Part shown: one piece after another, positions 1 to 12,660 of the stretch
Numbering within the stretch: the first letter of the stretch is position 1
Layout of the letters: each line of letters opens with the position of its first letter
From: Collybia mongolica
Lineage: Eukaryota > Basidiomycota > Agaricomycetes > Agaricales > Clitocybaceae
Assembly (NCBI GenBank): GCA_013420905.1
Contig: JAAXNY010000009.1
Location: forward strand, 496,001 to 560,000
Reading direction: 5' to 3'
DNA length: 64,000 nt
Made by a program: the position numbers and the translations under genes
Notes under the pieces: model-generated
Told to the model about the DNA's origin: nothing
Database searches by the model: none
What the model saw: the letters and a program-made list of their open reading frames with translations, nothing else

Positions 1-607
1 AGGAACATCAGGGCTCTACTGTAAAGGTTTCCGCGATGCCACGGAAAGCTACATCAACCGGAATGACAACCAACAAACATACCACGACAGTTATCTCCGT
101 TGGTGCCCATGCTATGGAGTCTGCATTTGCTACCAAGATGGGCGATGCAACGAAGTCGGTCCAAAACTCAGGTGCTATGGTGAAAACAGGCTCAGCCACT
201 GCTACCAACTCTGCTACCCTACCCCAGGCGACCGATGGCAAGGGTGGTGTCGTCGCTACCAAAGATATTAATGGAAGCTTCGGAGGCTGTATCGAAATTG
301 GGGCTGGATTAGATGTCAATGCTGGCGCTGACGCAGACTTCTTTGGGATTTTCAATCCTAGTACGAAGGTGAACCTGTTTACCAAAAAGTTTCAAATATT
401 CAAAGTTCGTCTCTTCACTCTTTCTTGCATTGATATACCAACAGATAAACCCAGAAATGCTTCGGCGGTAATGCAAAGAGGTCGTTCCCAAGGTTCCCCC
501 GTCTCGCACGTTCAACGCGATTGGAGGCACGCGAGCTTGCGTGTCCTGCAGCGGGCGTCGGTGTGGCAACCTCCATAGTAGATGAGCTTATCAAGGCTGC
601 TTCGTGA
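1..607 (+). CDS. Unrecognised protein, 3' part only (5' end outside window)
   Basis: The frame is open from base 3 with no stop, so the gene starts before the window. I read exon sequence to 404, an intron 405-454, and a last exon 455-607 ending in TGA. Across the splice the protein runs into a Cys-containing segment (FKKCFGGNAKR), which supports the junction. The visible part is rich in Ala, Thr, Val and Gly, has a central GGCIEIGAGLDVNAGADADF stretch and few cysteines, and looks like a secreted or surface protein, but no signal peptide can be judged without the N-terminus. I do not recognise the family and assign no function. Moderately sure it is coding because both exons stay open and splice in phase. 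Confidence 0.6.
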
Positions 608-1047
608 GTGCTTGGTAAAATGGTATATTCGAACGGCCTATTGACGACTAAACACCTACAGTATCGCCACCCTTTAGTCCTGCAAGTGAGCATAAGCATG
701 AGTATTAACTGGGTTTAAATGTGTTTCAAATTTAATAGTATGGAGTCGTCAGTATAGGATTATATCTGGTGAATTGATTGAATAAACACCGTTCCTTGCA
801 GTTATGAGGGCCCTGCTCCCCTCCAAGTCGTGGTGGAGCTGATCTTACATGCGTGACCCTCATCGGCAACCACGGACCGCTATCCCGTCCTTGAAGGATG
901 TCAGCCATTTACATAAACTTCGCACTTCCCCTACTTCCTTCACTTATTTTTCTCTCTCATTCGACGCTGGCTGGATCCTCGTCATTTTTTTCCATACCCT
1001 GATTCACTTTCATTTATTCTATTCACTATATCCTCTTTCTTCAAGGA
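608..1047. other. Intergenic, 440 bp
   Basis: Probably the 3' UTR of the partial gene and the promoter of the GH5 gene. A pyrimidine-rich stretch (about 915-1045) precedes the GH5 start, as is common upstream of fungal genes. No gene seen. Confidence 0.5.
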
Positions 1048-3074
1048 ATGTATTTTAGTCCGGCCGCATTCTCTTCCCTTTTGGACGCCCTCAATCTGAC
1101 CCAGGGCACCTTCAAACCGGATCCTGGAACATTCCCGACTTCAACTTCTGCCATCAACGCAACCGATACCCCAGGACTCACCCCTTCAGTATCTAGCTCC
1201 GCTGTTCCCAGTTTCGACAGGATTCCAGGGTTGTCACTACTTGAGGCTTCAGCGTCCCCACCGGTAACAGTCGAAAGCAATCTGTGCAACGTAGAGCCAT
1301 ATACTGCCCCTCCAGTTACATACCAAACATATGCTGAATTTGACGAAGGGATGGCGAACGTGTATCGATACCGGCAACAACAGTCCGTCAATTTAGGTTC
1401 CTGGTAAGTGAGAAGGATAAGACATGTTATGAAGCTCAACAAGCTCCTAGGTTTGTCCACGAAAATTGGATGTCGCCCTCTTTGGCCAAGTGTGCGTCCG
1501 GGAAAAAAGCTTCAGAATTAGATGTCGCAACTGGCTGGGGCTCGCTGGAGTCAGCTCGATCTCTTTTGGAGCACCACTGGGACACCTGGATAACTAAGTC
1601 TGACTTCCAGTATCTTGCGAGTATCGGTATCAACACGGTGCGCTTGCCAATCGGCTACTGGAACTTAGGACCATATTACTGTCAAGATACGCCCTTTGCC
1701 GATGTCGCTCAAGTTTATGTGAATTCCTGGAGTCGTGTAGTACGCGCGATCAACATGGCTGCAGAAGCAAACATTGGTGTCCTAATCGACCTGCATGGTG
1801 CTGTTGGAAGCCAGAATGGCCAATCTCACTCGGGCATCTCGGACGGGGCGACGAACCTGTTCAGCAACCCTTCCAGTATGGACAAGACAATGGACGTTCT
1901 CATGTTCCTTGCACAGCAATTAGCATCTGTTACCAACGTTGTTGGGATCCAGTTATTAAACGAACCGAAGAATGTTCCAGAATTGACTGATTTTTGTATG
2001 CCTGTTTTTCCATGTCAAAATCCTTTATATCTCATGCCTTGTTGGTTTCCTGCAACAGATTCCAGAGCGATCACTTCAATGAGACAGGCTTCTCCCCACG
2101 CGGCTACGATGCCACTTTACATACACGATGGATTTGACTTGGAGCGTTTTACCGATTATGTTGCAGGTCGAACAGACTTCGTCGTTCAAGATCACCATTC
2201 ATACTTCGTTTTCACACCTTCGGACGAGGCTGAACCCGCATCTCAGCATACTGTTGATATCAAGGGCCCAGTATCTGATACTCTCTACAGAGCATCTTTG
2301 AAACAACATCGGAATATTGTTATAGACGAATGGTCTTGTGCTCTCACTCCGCAAAGTGTCTCAAACGAGCCTGACAAGGACAAAGCGCGCAAAGATTTCT
2401 GTACAGGCCAGTTGAATGTCTATACGAATGCTACAGCAGGATGGAGCTTTTGGTGTGAGTACTAGTCGTCCGGATCCTCATACGTTGGAATTGACTAACA
2501 CTTTATAGCCTATATGAAGGAGGATTGTGAGAAGGATCCTGGGTGGTGTTTCAAAGCTGCAGTCAACAATAGTCTTCCCGCTACCTTTTTTTCGTATGGT
2601 CAAGAATCCATGAAGGACCCTTGGCAGATCCAAGCTCTCACAACTACTATTGCAAATATAACCGTACCCTCTTCTCATGAAATCCTAGCCATTACTGCCT
2701 CTCCTGGTCCTCCTCCGTCCGGCCGTCGTAATGTTTTACGTTTGAAGTCCTATAACACTCCCAGGTACCACCATCGATTTGAAGCTGTTCACCTCCGACG
2801 TGACTGGGGGCGGGACGACATTGACGGCTCGAACTTGACACCTAGTCAACTTTCTTTAACAAAAGGTTACTCGGATGGATTTCTCACTGCGAAGTTTTTC
2901 GGTTCAGTCGGTGTTTCAAAGCTTGGGTTTATTGGACAATTTATCACGGACAGCATCGCCCAGCTTGGCCCGTCTATCGTCGCTTCGGGGACAGAGAACA
3001 ACTATCATGATGGGTTCATCAAGGGTTTAAAAGATGGGGAAAGAATTATCATGTCGATCGTAAACCCCCTGTAG
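1048..3074 (+). CDS. Glycoside hydrolase family 5 exo-1,3-beta-glucanase-like protein
   Basis: Exons 1048-1403, 1451-1995, 2059-2454 and 2509-3074 join to 620 aa. The GH5 core begins at a VNLGSWFVHENWM segment, as in fungal glucan 1,3-beta-glucosidases (GH5 subfamily 9 type). The acid/base glutamate sits in QLLNEPKN and the nucleophile glutamate in VIDEWSCAL; INTVRLPIGYW and IDLHGAVGSQNG are further family blocks. The expected role is trimming of beta-1,3-glucan in the cell wall. About 110 residues rich in Ser, Thr and Pro precede the catalytic domain, and no signal peptide is obvious at the chosen ATG, so an unseen upstream exon or non-classical location is possible. The final 60 residues resemble the conserved C-terminal tail of mushroom homologues as I recall it. 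Family assignment is firm; exact substrate is inferred. Confidence 0.9.
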
Positions 3075-3323
3075 TTACATGAAGTCTTGTCTAATCCGCT
3101 TTCCAACTCTGTCATCCAATGGGTCAATTAAGGCACGCATCAGGACTATAATATCTACATAGCATAGTTCAAACGAGGATGTATGTTTAAGCTTTGTCTA
3201 AATCATACGGTATGATCCGAGCGGGGCTTGTTGTGCTGCACAAAGTGGGGGATCACTTTGCTCTCAGGAGATAGACGACGCGAGGCACATCATGGACAAA
3301 TTCCAATTCCTCTTCATCCCTCA

Positions 3324-4861
3324 ATGTCGTCTTCTGCCCATAGGGGGCTCGCTTTCTGGCGACCTATAGAAGCTATCCAATCACTATTAACTGACCCAAA
3401 GTACTTCTGGATTCTCGCGTCGTTAACCGTGTGCGGTGATGGTATCCTCACGGAGCTCATTATCCGGTTTGTGCCATGTCAGCGCCTTCCCTTTATCTTC
3501 GGGTCGCCCATTTTCAATATGAAGACATCTCACAGACACAGAAATAGACTGGGAGACATATATGGTTCAAACAGAGATGTATTTGAAGGGGCAGCACAAT
3601 TATTCCATGATTGCTGGGCCCACTGGACCACTTGTGTGAGTGTCCCCTTCTCATAAAATCACTTCACATTGATGGTTCTTGTAAGTTACCCAGCTGGACA
3701 TCTTCGCATTCATGAGGCTTTATACGGCTTCACCAATGCTGGACGCAATATTGCACTCGCGCAACATATATACGCTGGCCTGTACCTGACAACCCTCGCA
3801 CTTACATATCACATCTACCGCAAGGCGGGGAACATGCCTAATCTGATTGTGCTCCTCCTCCCTCTCAGCAAACGCCTTCATTCGATATATGTGTTACGGC
3901 TATTCAACGATGGTTGGGCTGTGTTCTTTGTCCACGCTGCCATACTATTATACCAACAGGGCTTCGATGATACGGCAACTCTGCTGTTCAGGTTAGTTTC
4001 GGGACTGTCCGTTAGTTCGCTAGCTAAATTGCACGACGGTAGTGTTGCGCTTTCGGTCAAGATGTCCATCCTTCTATACCTCCCAGGATTGCTCGTCATT
4101 TTGTTCCAACGTAGGGGTGTTTTGTCCACGCTTCGTCACATAACAACTATAGCTGCTGTCCAGGCAATGCTTGGGATGGCTTTCTTGAATGAAGATGCTT
4201 GGGCATACCTTCAAGCATCTTTTGACTTATCACGAATATTTATGTACAAGTGGACCGTTAATTGGAGGTTTATTGACGAGAAAACATTCCTCAGTCCTAT
4301 GTGGGCAAAAGGATTATTGGTCGGACATGTTTTGGTCTTGATTCTCTTTGGAGCGTTCAGATGGTGCAAAACAGAGGGTGTATGGACGGTATTGGACAGG
4401 GGAATTCGTCGGCCTAACCTTCCTGCCGGACTGACACCATTGACCGCAGATTGTGAGCCATCTTTCATGCCCTTTCTTCCCAATTTCTGAAACTAGCGAT
4501 AGATGTGGCCACAGTGTTATTTACTTCCAATCTTATCGGGATTTTATTTGCCCGCTCCCTTCACTATCAATTCTACTCCTGGTACGCCATGCAACTTCCT
4601 TTCCTTGCCTGGAAAACAAAATATCATCTGCTCGTGAAGTAGGGTTCTTGGCACTCGATATGTGTACAGATATTGATCATTCTCAACAGGTTAGCACTCC
4701 TGCTGGCAATCGAATACGCATTCGATGTCTTCCCATCTACACCTTTCTCATCGTTTGTTTTGGTTGGCGCGAATTCTCTATTGTTGGCCGGTATCTGGTT
4801 TGGATATAATGAGGGCAAGCCAACAGCCGCTGTGGAGGAACGGAAATCAAAAATGACTTAA
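3324..4861 (+). CDS. ALG3: Dol-P-Man:Man5GlcNAc2-PP-dolichol alpha-1,3-mannosyltransferase
   Basis: Six exons (3324-3477, 3536-3635, 3686-3991, 4043-4452, 4497-4638, 4690-4861) give 427 aa, the usual ALG3 length. ALG3 is an ER membrane enzyme that adds the first lumenal mannose from dolichyl-phosphate mannose to the lipid-linked oligosaccharide used for N-glycosylation. Diagnostic blocks are [57 protein letters not shown] sequence and [12 protein letters not shown]. Many hydrophobic segments follow one another, as expected for a multi-pass protein. The splice at 3991/4043 is needed to restore the FSVALSVKM block, and that at 3477/3536 to give VPYTEIDW. There is little doubt about the identity. 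Confidence 0.95.
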
Positions 4862-5041
4862 TAGTCTACTCCCCCTATCACGTATTCTAAATTATGTTTT
4901 CATATTCTGTACATGCGAAAGATAAGCAGGAGCTTGGAGGAGCGGCTGCTTGTTTTCCTTTTAGGTCGAACCTGATTGTATGTACATTGAATGTAATACG
5001 CTCGTGATTTGTTGCCTTTCACAATTGCACGTCCCAACCCC

Positions 5042-5984
5042 ATGGCAAAGAAGAAGCTTAACCCAGGTACTAAGAGCGTTGCCCCACCAAAGGCTGACCC
5101 ACCCCCTGTAGCCAAATTCCCCGAGTTGTCTCCAAAGACAGAGCTGGAATGTCGGGTGCTACTCGAAGATCAGATCATGCTACTAGATGTAAGAATAATT
5201 GTAGCGTACAATGATGGTTGTCTGAACCCTCTCTGACAACCTAGGGTGTCTTTTCCCCTGCTGAATGCAAAACCTTCGTAAAGTTCATTGACGAACTTCC
5301 TCTTGAACTCACGCCACCAAAGAAACGAGGAGAAGCGGACAGATTCAATCGTGAGCCCTTCGTTCATACCCCATTGCTACCTGTTGACCTGCCATTGTGC
5401 GTCCTTACAGATCGTTTCTCCGTAACATCCCCGGAGTTCGCTGCGAAGCTTCATGCTACCCTCACACCCCACCTCCCTTCGTTTCCACATCCTACTTCAC
5501 TGAGGCGGACAAATAATGGTGACACCCTCCGAATACCTCATTCTTGTAATTCCAATATCCGAGTATATAAGTACACGCCCCTGCAGCATTTTGGACCGCA
5601 TTACGATGACTCTGTCCGCGACACGATATCTGGTACTAAATCAGAATGGACACTCTTAATTTACTTAACGGGAGTTGAAGATGGGGTAGAAGGTGGAGAA
5701 GTGAGCCTATCCTCACATCATTCCGGCATCTTCTTGACCAATACGTCAGACCATTTTCTACAACGATGAAAGAGGGAAGCCTCGAGAGACCATAACGGCG
5801 CCTTTAACCCGAGGAACGGCTCTCCTCCATCGGTATGGTCTCTTATCTCGTCTCAATGAAATCATGGCCTGATGTTTATCTGAATAACGCTAGACATGGA
5901 CAAGAATGCATGCTGCATGAAGGGTCGACTGTGCGGAAAGGGAACAAATACGTGCTTCGTTCAGACCTCATGTTCATGGGATAA
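5042..5984 (+). CDS. 2-oxoglutarate/Fe(II)-dependent dioxygenase (prolyl 4-hydroxylase-like)
   Basis: Five exons (5042-5188, 5245-5350, 5411-5700, 5750-5832, 5894-5984) give 238 aa. The fold and metal site match the prolyl 4-hydroxylase alpha-subunit-like superfamily: RVYKYTPLQHFGPHYDDS supplies the HxD pair, and LLHRHGQECMLHEG with KYVLRSDLMF supplies the distal histidine and the basic residue that binds 2-oxoglutarate. The N-terminus is Lys/Pro-rich with no signal peptide or membrane segment, so a cytosolic or nuclear enzyme is more likely than an ER collagen-type hydroxylase. The substrate cannot be told from sequence. The gene converges on RRP3, with only 50 bp between their stop codons. 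Confidence 0.87.
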
Positions 5985-6034
5985 CGTACTCCTTCAGAGA
6001 ACAGATGAAGAAAGATGCCTTGCGGTCACTTCTC

Positions 6035-7612
6035 TTAACGTCTCCTCCCTCTTTTCGATTTCTTGTTTCGTACTGGCATGCCTGCTTCCACAACGTCATC
6101 ATCCCTATCCCTGTCATCCCGACCGCCACCAGTATCTTCACGCCCACGTTTTCGACCACCATTTCCGCCCTTAGTCGCCTGCTCTTTGAGCTCGTTCACT
6201 GCAACTCTCCCAGCCTCGTTAACCCGCTCCTTCAAAAGTGCAATTTCTTCGGCATCGGTCGGCCATAGGTCCATTTTCTTCCCGATGACTTTTTCAATAC
6301 GTTGTATAAGCTCGACATCGTATTGGGTGACGAGAGTGATGGATTTTCCTGCACGCCCTGCACGAGCGGTCCTTCCAACTCGATGAATGTAATCTTTTGA
6401 ATGTGTTGGGATGTCAAAATTGATAACAATATCAACTGCGGGTATATCCAAACCACTGGCGACAAGTTTTGTATGCTTGTCAGTTGTGGTTCCGACGGTC
6501 GAACGCAAGAACCTCACCGACTAGCAACATCTGTTGCGACCAGCACTCTTCTCCCGCCGCTTTTGAATTTTCCCAGTGCTCCTAATCGTTGACTTTGACT
6601 GAGCTTCCCGTGTAGCGGCACAGCAGGGAATCCGAGTGTCCGTAAAATGATCGAAAGTCTACGGGTAGGTGGTAAGGGTTGGGAATAAATTCAATCAGGG
6701 CTTGACCAACCGGGCTGCGTCGTTGACGGTTCTCGTGAAAATGATTATTGAGTTTTGCGCCAGAGAGTTGGCTAGATAGACGAGATAGGCATCCTTGTCC
6801 TTCAACGGCATCAACAAGTAATATTGGAGAAGTGTAGATACTGTTTGATATCTAACGGTGATATAAATTGGGATCTCAAGAGATAACCAAAATTAGCTTA
6901 CTTGCTTGACACTTCAACTCGAACAGGGTTGGACAAACTTGCCCGCTGTAGCTTGGCGACTTTGCTTGTCATAGTGGCGGAGTAAAGGTATGTTGTGCGC
7001 TCTTTTGGTATCAATTTCAAGATTTTGTCAATGATTGGCCCAAAGTCCATGTCCAGCAGTCGATCAGCCTCATCAAGAACCTGAACAAATTTAGGCAAGA
7101 GTGTAGAATTAGAAATACAGCATGCTTACGAGGAATTTGATATTTCTCAGACTGAAGCCTTTCGTGTTCTCGAGATGGTCAATTAACCGTCCTGGCGTAG
7201 CAACCACTATGTGGGGACGCTTAGCAAGCGCAATAGATTGAGCGGGCATATCCATCCCTCCAACAATAACCACACAACGAACACCCATCGCAGACCCAAG
7301 GGATTCAAATTGTTGTGATATTTGATAAGCCAATTCTCGAGTTGGGGCGAGCACACATGCAAAAAGACCTTTGGGTTCGTCCCACAACTTTTGTAGAATC
7401 GGAAGAGCAAAAGCAGCTGTCTTTCCTGAGCCCGTGGAGGCTACTCCGATTATATCTCTGCCTTCTAAAGCGTAGGGCAAGGACTCCAATTGAATCTCGG
7501 TGGGGGCCTTGTAGCCCACTTGATCGAGAGCCTCCAGAAGAGGATCAATGAGACCCAGAGATTTGAATGTTGGAGGTGCTATAGAAGTGGTAGCTTCGTC
7601 AGGTGAAGGCAT
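6035..7612 (-). CDS. RRP3: ATP-dependent rRNA helicase, DEAD-box (RRP3/DDX47 type)
   Basis: Five exons (7130-7612, 6902-7080, 6711-6851, 6518-6658, 6035-6455 on the complement) give 454 aa. All DEAD-box motifs are visible in order: the Q motif around [19 protein letters not shown] (I), PTRELA (Ia), TPGRL (Ib), DEAD (II), SAT (III), then [11 protein letters not shown] (V) and [10 protein letters not shown] (VI). Length and block sequence match yeast Rrp3 and human DDX47, nucleolar helicases needed for early pre-18S rRNA cleavages. The tail is rich in Arg, Lys, Gly and Asp and ends in KSKRGRRR, a likely nucleolar signal. The start is 180 bp from the divergent TRAPPC10 start, so the two probably share a promoter region. 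Confidence 0.93.
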
Positions 7613-7792
7613 GTTCGTGATCTCTAGTGGGGTGGACGATGCCTAGAGTTGAGAATGTTTATTTACTCGTCTCTATGTAGGTTACACATAAAAAGTCAAG
7701 CATAGATCACAAAACTTTTTTGAAATTAGCTCCCACGGGCCCGATCACCGCACCGCCACCAAATCAGCTATCCTTCCGTTACGACCAGGAAG

Positions 7793-10700
7793 ATGGCCGA
7801 CGCCCATTCAGGCTCGAGCCAGCGAGTCCTCGTATCTTACTCTGCGCCGCAAATAATCCTCTCATCAGCCAAATGGCAACAGGTCCAGGCAGCTCTGACC
7901 GCTCAACTACCATTACGAAATATCCACTGGAAGTCTGCGTCACGCACCTCTATCAGGACCATCCAGGAACTGGACGTTAGTTTCGTTCCGTTAGACACTC
8001 TCCGCGACGAACACACCCAAATACCTGTAACCCTGCTGGAGAAACCGCTTCTTAACATATATATTGTTGTATGCCAAGTACGGGCCATTTCTGCGCGACA
8101 TATCATTTAAATGATTACAGTTTTTTTAGAACACCGACATCGAAGGATACCGAACCACCGTCAAAAAACAAATTAGGGACTGGCACTCTGTTGTAACCAC
8201 ACGAAAAAATCAAGAGTGGTTGATCCTACATATAGTCAAACCCGACGCGAAGGCTCCCAGCGGAAATTTCTTTCAATTGAAGGGTTCAGTTTATGAGAAA
8301 ATTAGGGCAGATTTTAATTCTGAGAAGCGGGAAAGGTGTAGTCAGCTCCCCGACTGCTCGCGCACCATTTCTTAATTTGCTTGCAGATGCGTGCAGGTGT
8401 CATGGTCGTCGGAGACTGACAATCCTGCTGTATGGGCTGAATTTATGAACAAGATCAAGGATGGCGTGTTGTCCGCATTTGACTCTGCGGTTGCACAGCG
8501 CGAAGAGGAGGTTAAGAGGTCAGAAAGTCAACGTCAAATGCCCGGCTGGAATTTCTGCACATTTTTTATCCTGAAGGTGTCATATCTCCTCGCTAACTTC
8601 GTATGAGCTGCTAAAAACTATCATAGGAAAGTCTTGCAAATTCATATGGTGGAGTTTGTCTCTTTGAAGACGCGTACAATCAATATGATGAATTGGAGAC
8701 CTCCTTCTATCAAGTCTTGAAGGAGAAGAATTTGTCATGGTTCGGAACGCTCATCAATCCCAGCAGCGGGGATGATTCTGCACCTTTGTTATCTGTTTCG
8801 AAGAAGCCATATCGGGACCTCATTCTTGCCAATACTATCTCTGTATTCGACCTTCGGATATATCTTCTTTCCCGTCAATGTGAACTCCTTGCGCAGAGGG
8901 GTAGAATAAACGAGATTTGCAGAAAGGTTGCTGCATTTTTAGGTGCCTTCGGTCGACGATTGCGCGACATTGAGGTAAGTCTAACAGTACATCTGGTTGT
9001 GTTGATGCTCACTTCGTTCGCACCCTTACAGAAGACATTGGCGCCTTTTTTCCTTCAGTCATGGACATACTCATCCGCGCTTAGTGTCGTCAACCAGTGT
9101 GATCAGTGGGCATCCACGTCCGACATAATGGGCCCGAGGTTGAACGCATATAATGCTGCTAAAGGCGAGCTTCTCGAGCTTGCTCGTAACCAAGTAAGGT
9201 TGACTTGAATGTTTGGTGCGATATCTGACTGGATCTTTCTCTAGTTGGACATGATTGGGGTAAATGTTGGACATCTTCCTTCGAAACCTCCTTTTTCAGC
9301 CGCATATGAAACGTCCCTACCATCTGCTGACGCTAGTGAAGCATCTTCAACTTCACGGATCAGTAATGCGGAAATTTTAGCAGCGATTGAGAATGAATTT
9401 TCATTTTATGAATTATATGTCACGACGACCAATCGTGCCATCGACATGTATGCCAAAGCCGGTCGTCGAAAATTTGCCCTTCGATTGCATGGGAGCCTTG
9501 CTGCCCTCGACCTGTAAGCCCTCGATCGTCGCCTCCAAACCTTTTCTTTACCTTACCCACCACAAAAGCCACCGTGAACACCTAGCAACAGCCCTTACAA
9601 CATACGCATCCCTTCCTGCTCACTATGCTCCTCACATGTGGAACTCACTTGAGTCTTTCATGCTTTCCCGAGCTCTTGACACACATTCGGATATGAAGAA
9701 GCCGAAGGATACGGAGTGGATACATATCCTTCTCTCTTTCCTAAAGTCATACATCGAAAATTTAGGCTCAGAGCTGCTCTTACATGAAGAAGACAAGGTC
9801 ACATATGTGACTAAGCTTGTGAATGACATGGGTCGCGCTGCTTCGGAGCTTGAAGGGGGTGTGTTGTCTGCATTCTTTTCAGAGCAGTATCCTGAAAAAG
9901 GTCATAGATTTAGCACACCCCGAGCACCCAGCGTTTTCCATACATGTTTCTGACAACGCGAGAATAGCAGAAACAAAGGATGGCTGTTTTTTGGACGTTT
10001 CTGTCCGGAATCGCTTGCCTTGTGTAAGTAAAAGTGCGTTCACAACCTTTTATAATGATCTTACATTTCTCTAGCTTCTGCCCGCCGACGAAGTGAGCAT
10101 TGTTCTTGCAGGCCGCGACTCAGAACGATATAAATTCGTTTCGTCCATTCAAGGGTTAGCCCCTGGAATAACCACCATAGCATTGTTTTGTCCAGTATGA
10201 GCTGAATTTCCTTTTTTCGCCTCCCTGCTGCTGGCTCACATTTGATCAGGTATCTATCATGGGAACTTACGTCTACGAATCTAGTGAATTATGCATGGCC
10301 CATTTGCGACTACAATGGACGCATCGCAAGACACCCGCGTCGAAAACACCCCGATCGTCCAAGGAACTTCCGGTTCTTATACGAGTTCCTAGGGATTTGC
10401 TTGCATTAGACGTGAAGCTTGATCAGCCACCTAGCAGTTAGTACTTCCGGATCAAGGCCCGATTTATTTACTGAACCAGCTCCCTCAGTTGAACTCGGGG
10501 AACCACCCACTCTTCTAGTGACTGTCTCAACTGGAAGAAACCATGCCTTAAAGGTCACCCTCAAATTATCATCTCCTGGTGTCAAATTTCGACCAAGCGA
10601 CGCTCGTATCGGCGGAGGTCAGCAAAACTCTGAACTGATCTCACTCGTTTTGATTAGCTAGCTTAATGGTGGTAATGCTAGATCTGGAGCCTACCGAACT

Positions 10701-12388
10701 GGAAATCGTCGATGACGCCATTTGTCTAACGAACATCCCGAAGGGCAAGTGTGTCTCCATCATGGTCCCCCACTCTGATATCTCTGCCTCCAATACTATG
10801 GTGAGCCCCTTCTCGCCGGTCGCCTTATTGCGAAACTCAATTATCACACTCAATTATCACAGAAAACTATGACAGACGTAGAGTACATCACGGATGCCGA
10901 ACCTACAGTCGTGCGCACGCTCAGGATAGCTCGCACGTTACAAACAACTCTGCCTATTTCCGTAAATGTGGAAGACTTTTTTCGTGGGACGAGGTGAGAG
11001 GCCTGGAACGCAGCAACTCTGTCCTATTGATTCAATTTACAAGACTCTTCTCAAAATTTACGATATCTACCACGAGTCACCAACATGTGCGGATATCGGC
11101 AGCATGCTTAGAATCTCAGGAAGGCGATTTAGATGGTGTTAAAATTGTCCCTAGTGCCACAAAAAATCGTGGAGTTGTTGTAAGCATAACAGTCCCGTTT
11201 TATTTCATCTGTAACCTTGAAACAACCTCGGAAGACTGTAACTCCTGCCCAACCCGTCAACTTCTTGTTTTATATCGATTCTTCCCATGGTCCAGGTTCG
11301 TCAAACTCATCATCCGTTTATTGATCGTTATATCCACCCCTTCTTCATCAGTACGTGAGACTTTAACTCTACTCATCAAGTACCGCATGTTACGGGAGGG
11401 TACGTGAAACAATTCAAACTGAGCCCCACCTTTTCTAACTAGTTCTTTCTTTGCATCAGAGGTGGAAGCAATTGTAGAAAACGTGGTTAGCACTGTAATG
11501 ACAAGGACCCCTTCAATAACACACCATCGCGTCACCCTCGTTAGCAAGTTGGTCAAGTCGCTGGAACACGATGCAACATGGATTGATCTGTATGGCCTTA
11601 CTGGACAGCTCAATGTTCCCATGACACAGGAGAACGAGGATGCAGAACTCACCGAACCTCTTAACCAAGCTAGAAAGGTCTGGATGTTTGTGCGTACAGC
11701 TGTAATCGGTGGCTGATCATTCATATCATGTAGCTTCTACAGGGCCATAGACATCCTTATCCATCAGTAGGTCACTGGCGCGAAATTAAAATCCCGGTAG
11801 ATGTGCCTTATATGAACGTGTGTTTCTCTCCTGATTGTTGTATTTAGTCCATGTTAACTGGGAAATAGATTGTTGCTGCCACTCGCGTTCGGATCCTCTC
11901 GACACCTTTCGCAGATACCTCTACACAAAAATCACCGCCTCTATATGCGGGACAACCAATTTCCGCTGTTCTGATGATACATACATCTTTCCATTGGGGA
12001 TCCAGCGCCAACGACAAAAAGCGCAGATATATGCTTCGATACGATGTTGAAGAGTTGGTGAAGGACTGGTTGGTCAGCGGTCCAAAGCGTGGAGATTTTG
12101 CAACATCAGTGAGTGTCTCAAGTAGGTTTACGATGGTGGGCTCTCACACCCTCTCGTTTTCAGGATGGGGAAACACATTCGGTTCCCATTACTTTGATCG
12201 CTCTTCGTCATGGCGAGCTTGCTCTGCCCAGGGTTGTGGTGACGGCGTTGCCAGTGGCTGGAGAATTGACAATGGGTTCAATGGCTATACCAAGCACGGA
12301 AACGTACCAAGTTCATGGGGCACAGAAGGTTCTCGTATTGCCAAGGGGGGGAAGGAGCACCTTTGTGATCGGGATGGGATCAAGTTAA
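7793..12388 (+). CDS. TRS130: TRAPPII complex subunit TRAPPC10/Trs130
   Basis: A long gene cut by many short introns, encoding roughly 1,200 residues. Trs130/TRAPPC10 is a core subunit of TRAPPII, the Golgi GEF complex for Ypt31/32 (Rab11). Supporting blocks include RDWHSVVTTRKNQEWLILHI-type sequence near the N-terminus, an SYGGVCLFEDAYNQYDELE segment, the LTTYASLPAHYAPHMWNSLE helix region and a C-terminal beta-rich part with LIALRHGELALPRVVVTALP and LVLPRGGRST. Splices I checked include 8095 (CQ to NTDIEGYR), the join into KESLANSYGG near 8627, and the last one, where GDFATS joins DGETHSVPITL. TGA-free reading ends with TAA at 12386-12388. Individual small exons between 10.1 and 12.0 kb are less certain than the identity. 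Confidence 0.9.
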
Positions 12389-12561
12389 GCAACGCATCCT
12401 ATAGACGGATCCATGCTAGCACAATAGCCCGGTTTAAGACATCATAGTATAACATATACCTTATAATCTAGTATAGGACGGGACTTACCAAAATAGTGAC
12501 TTTTTCAATATTTCAAACTTGAGTATGTACACTTGAATTACGACTGAAATTTATAAAAAAG

Positions 12562-12660
12562 CGTCACCTGAGCGATTCGAACACTCGCGGTCAAAGACCA
12601 ACCGCTATCATGCTAATCCGAGTTAGCAGGCGATCCCGTTAACCACTCCGGCAAAGTGAC
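12562..12660 (-). tRNA. tRNA-Ser(GCU) with a 17-nt intron
   Basis: On the complement, GTCACTT at the 5' end pairs with AGGTGAC at the 3' end (one G-U), followed by a discriminator G. A D-stem CCG/CGG, an anticodon stem ATCGC/GCGGT (one G-U pair), a long variable arm GGTC-TTT-GACC and a T-arm GAGTG-TTCGAAT-CGCTC can all be drawn. The long variable arm fits a type II tRNA, and the anticodon loop reads CT-GCT-A, giving serine anticodon GCU. Seventeen bases interrupt the loop one base 3' of the anticodon, the canonical nuclear tRNA intron position. A run of six T on the transcribed strand (12555-12560) is a good Pol III terminator. Confidence 0.9.

Noticed and set aside
309..699. Minus-strand open frames over the first gene
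   Set aside because: They mirror the plus-strand exons, which splice in phase and read as protein.
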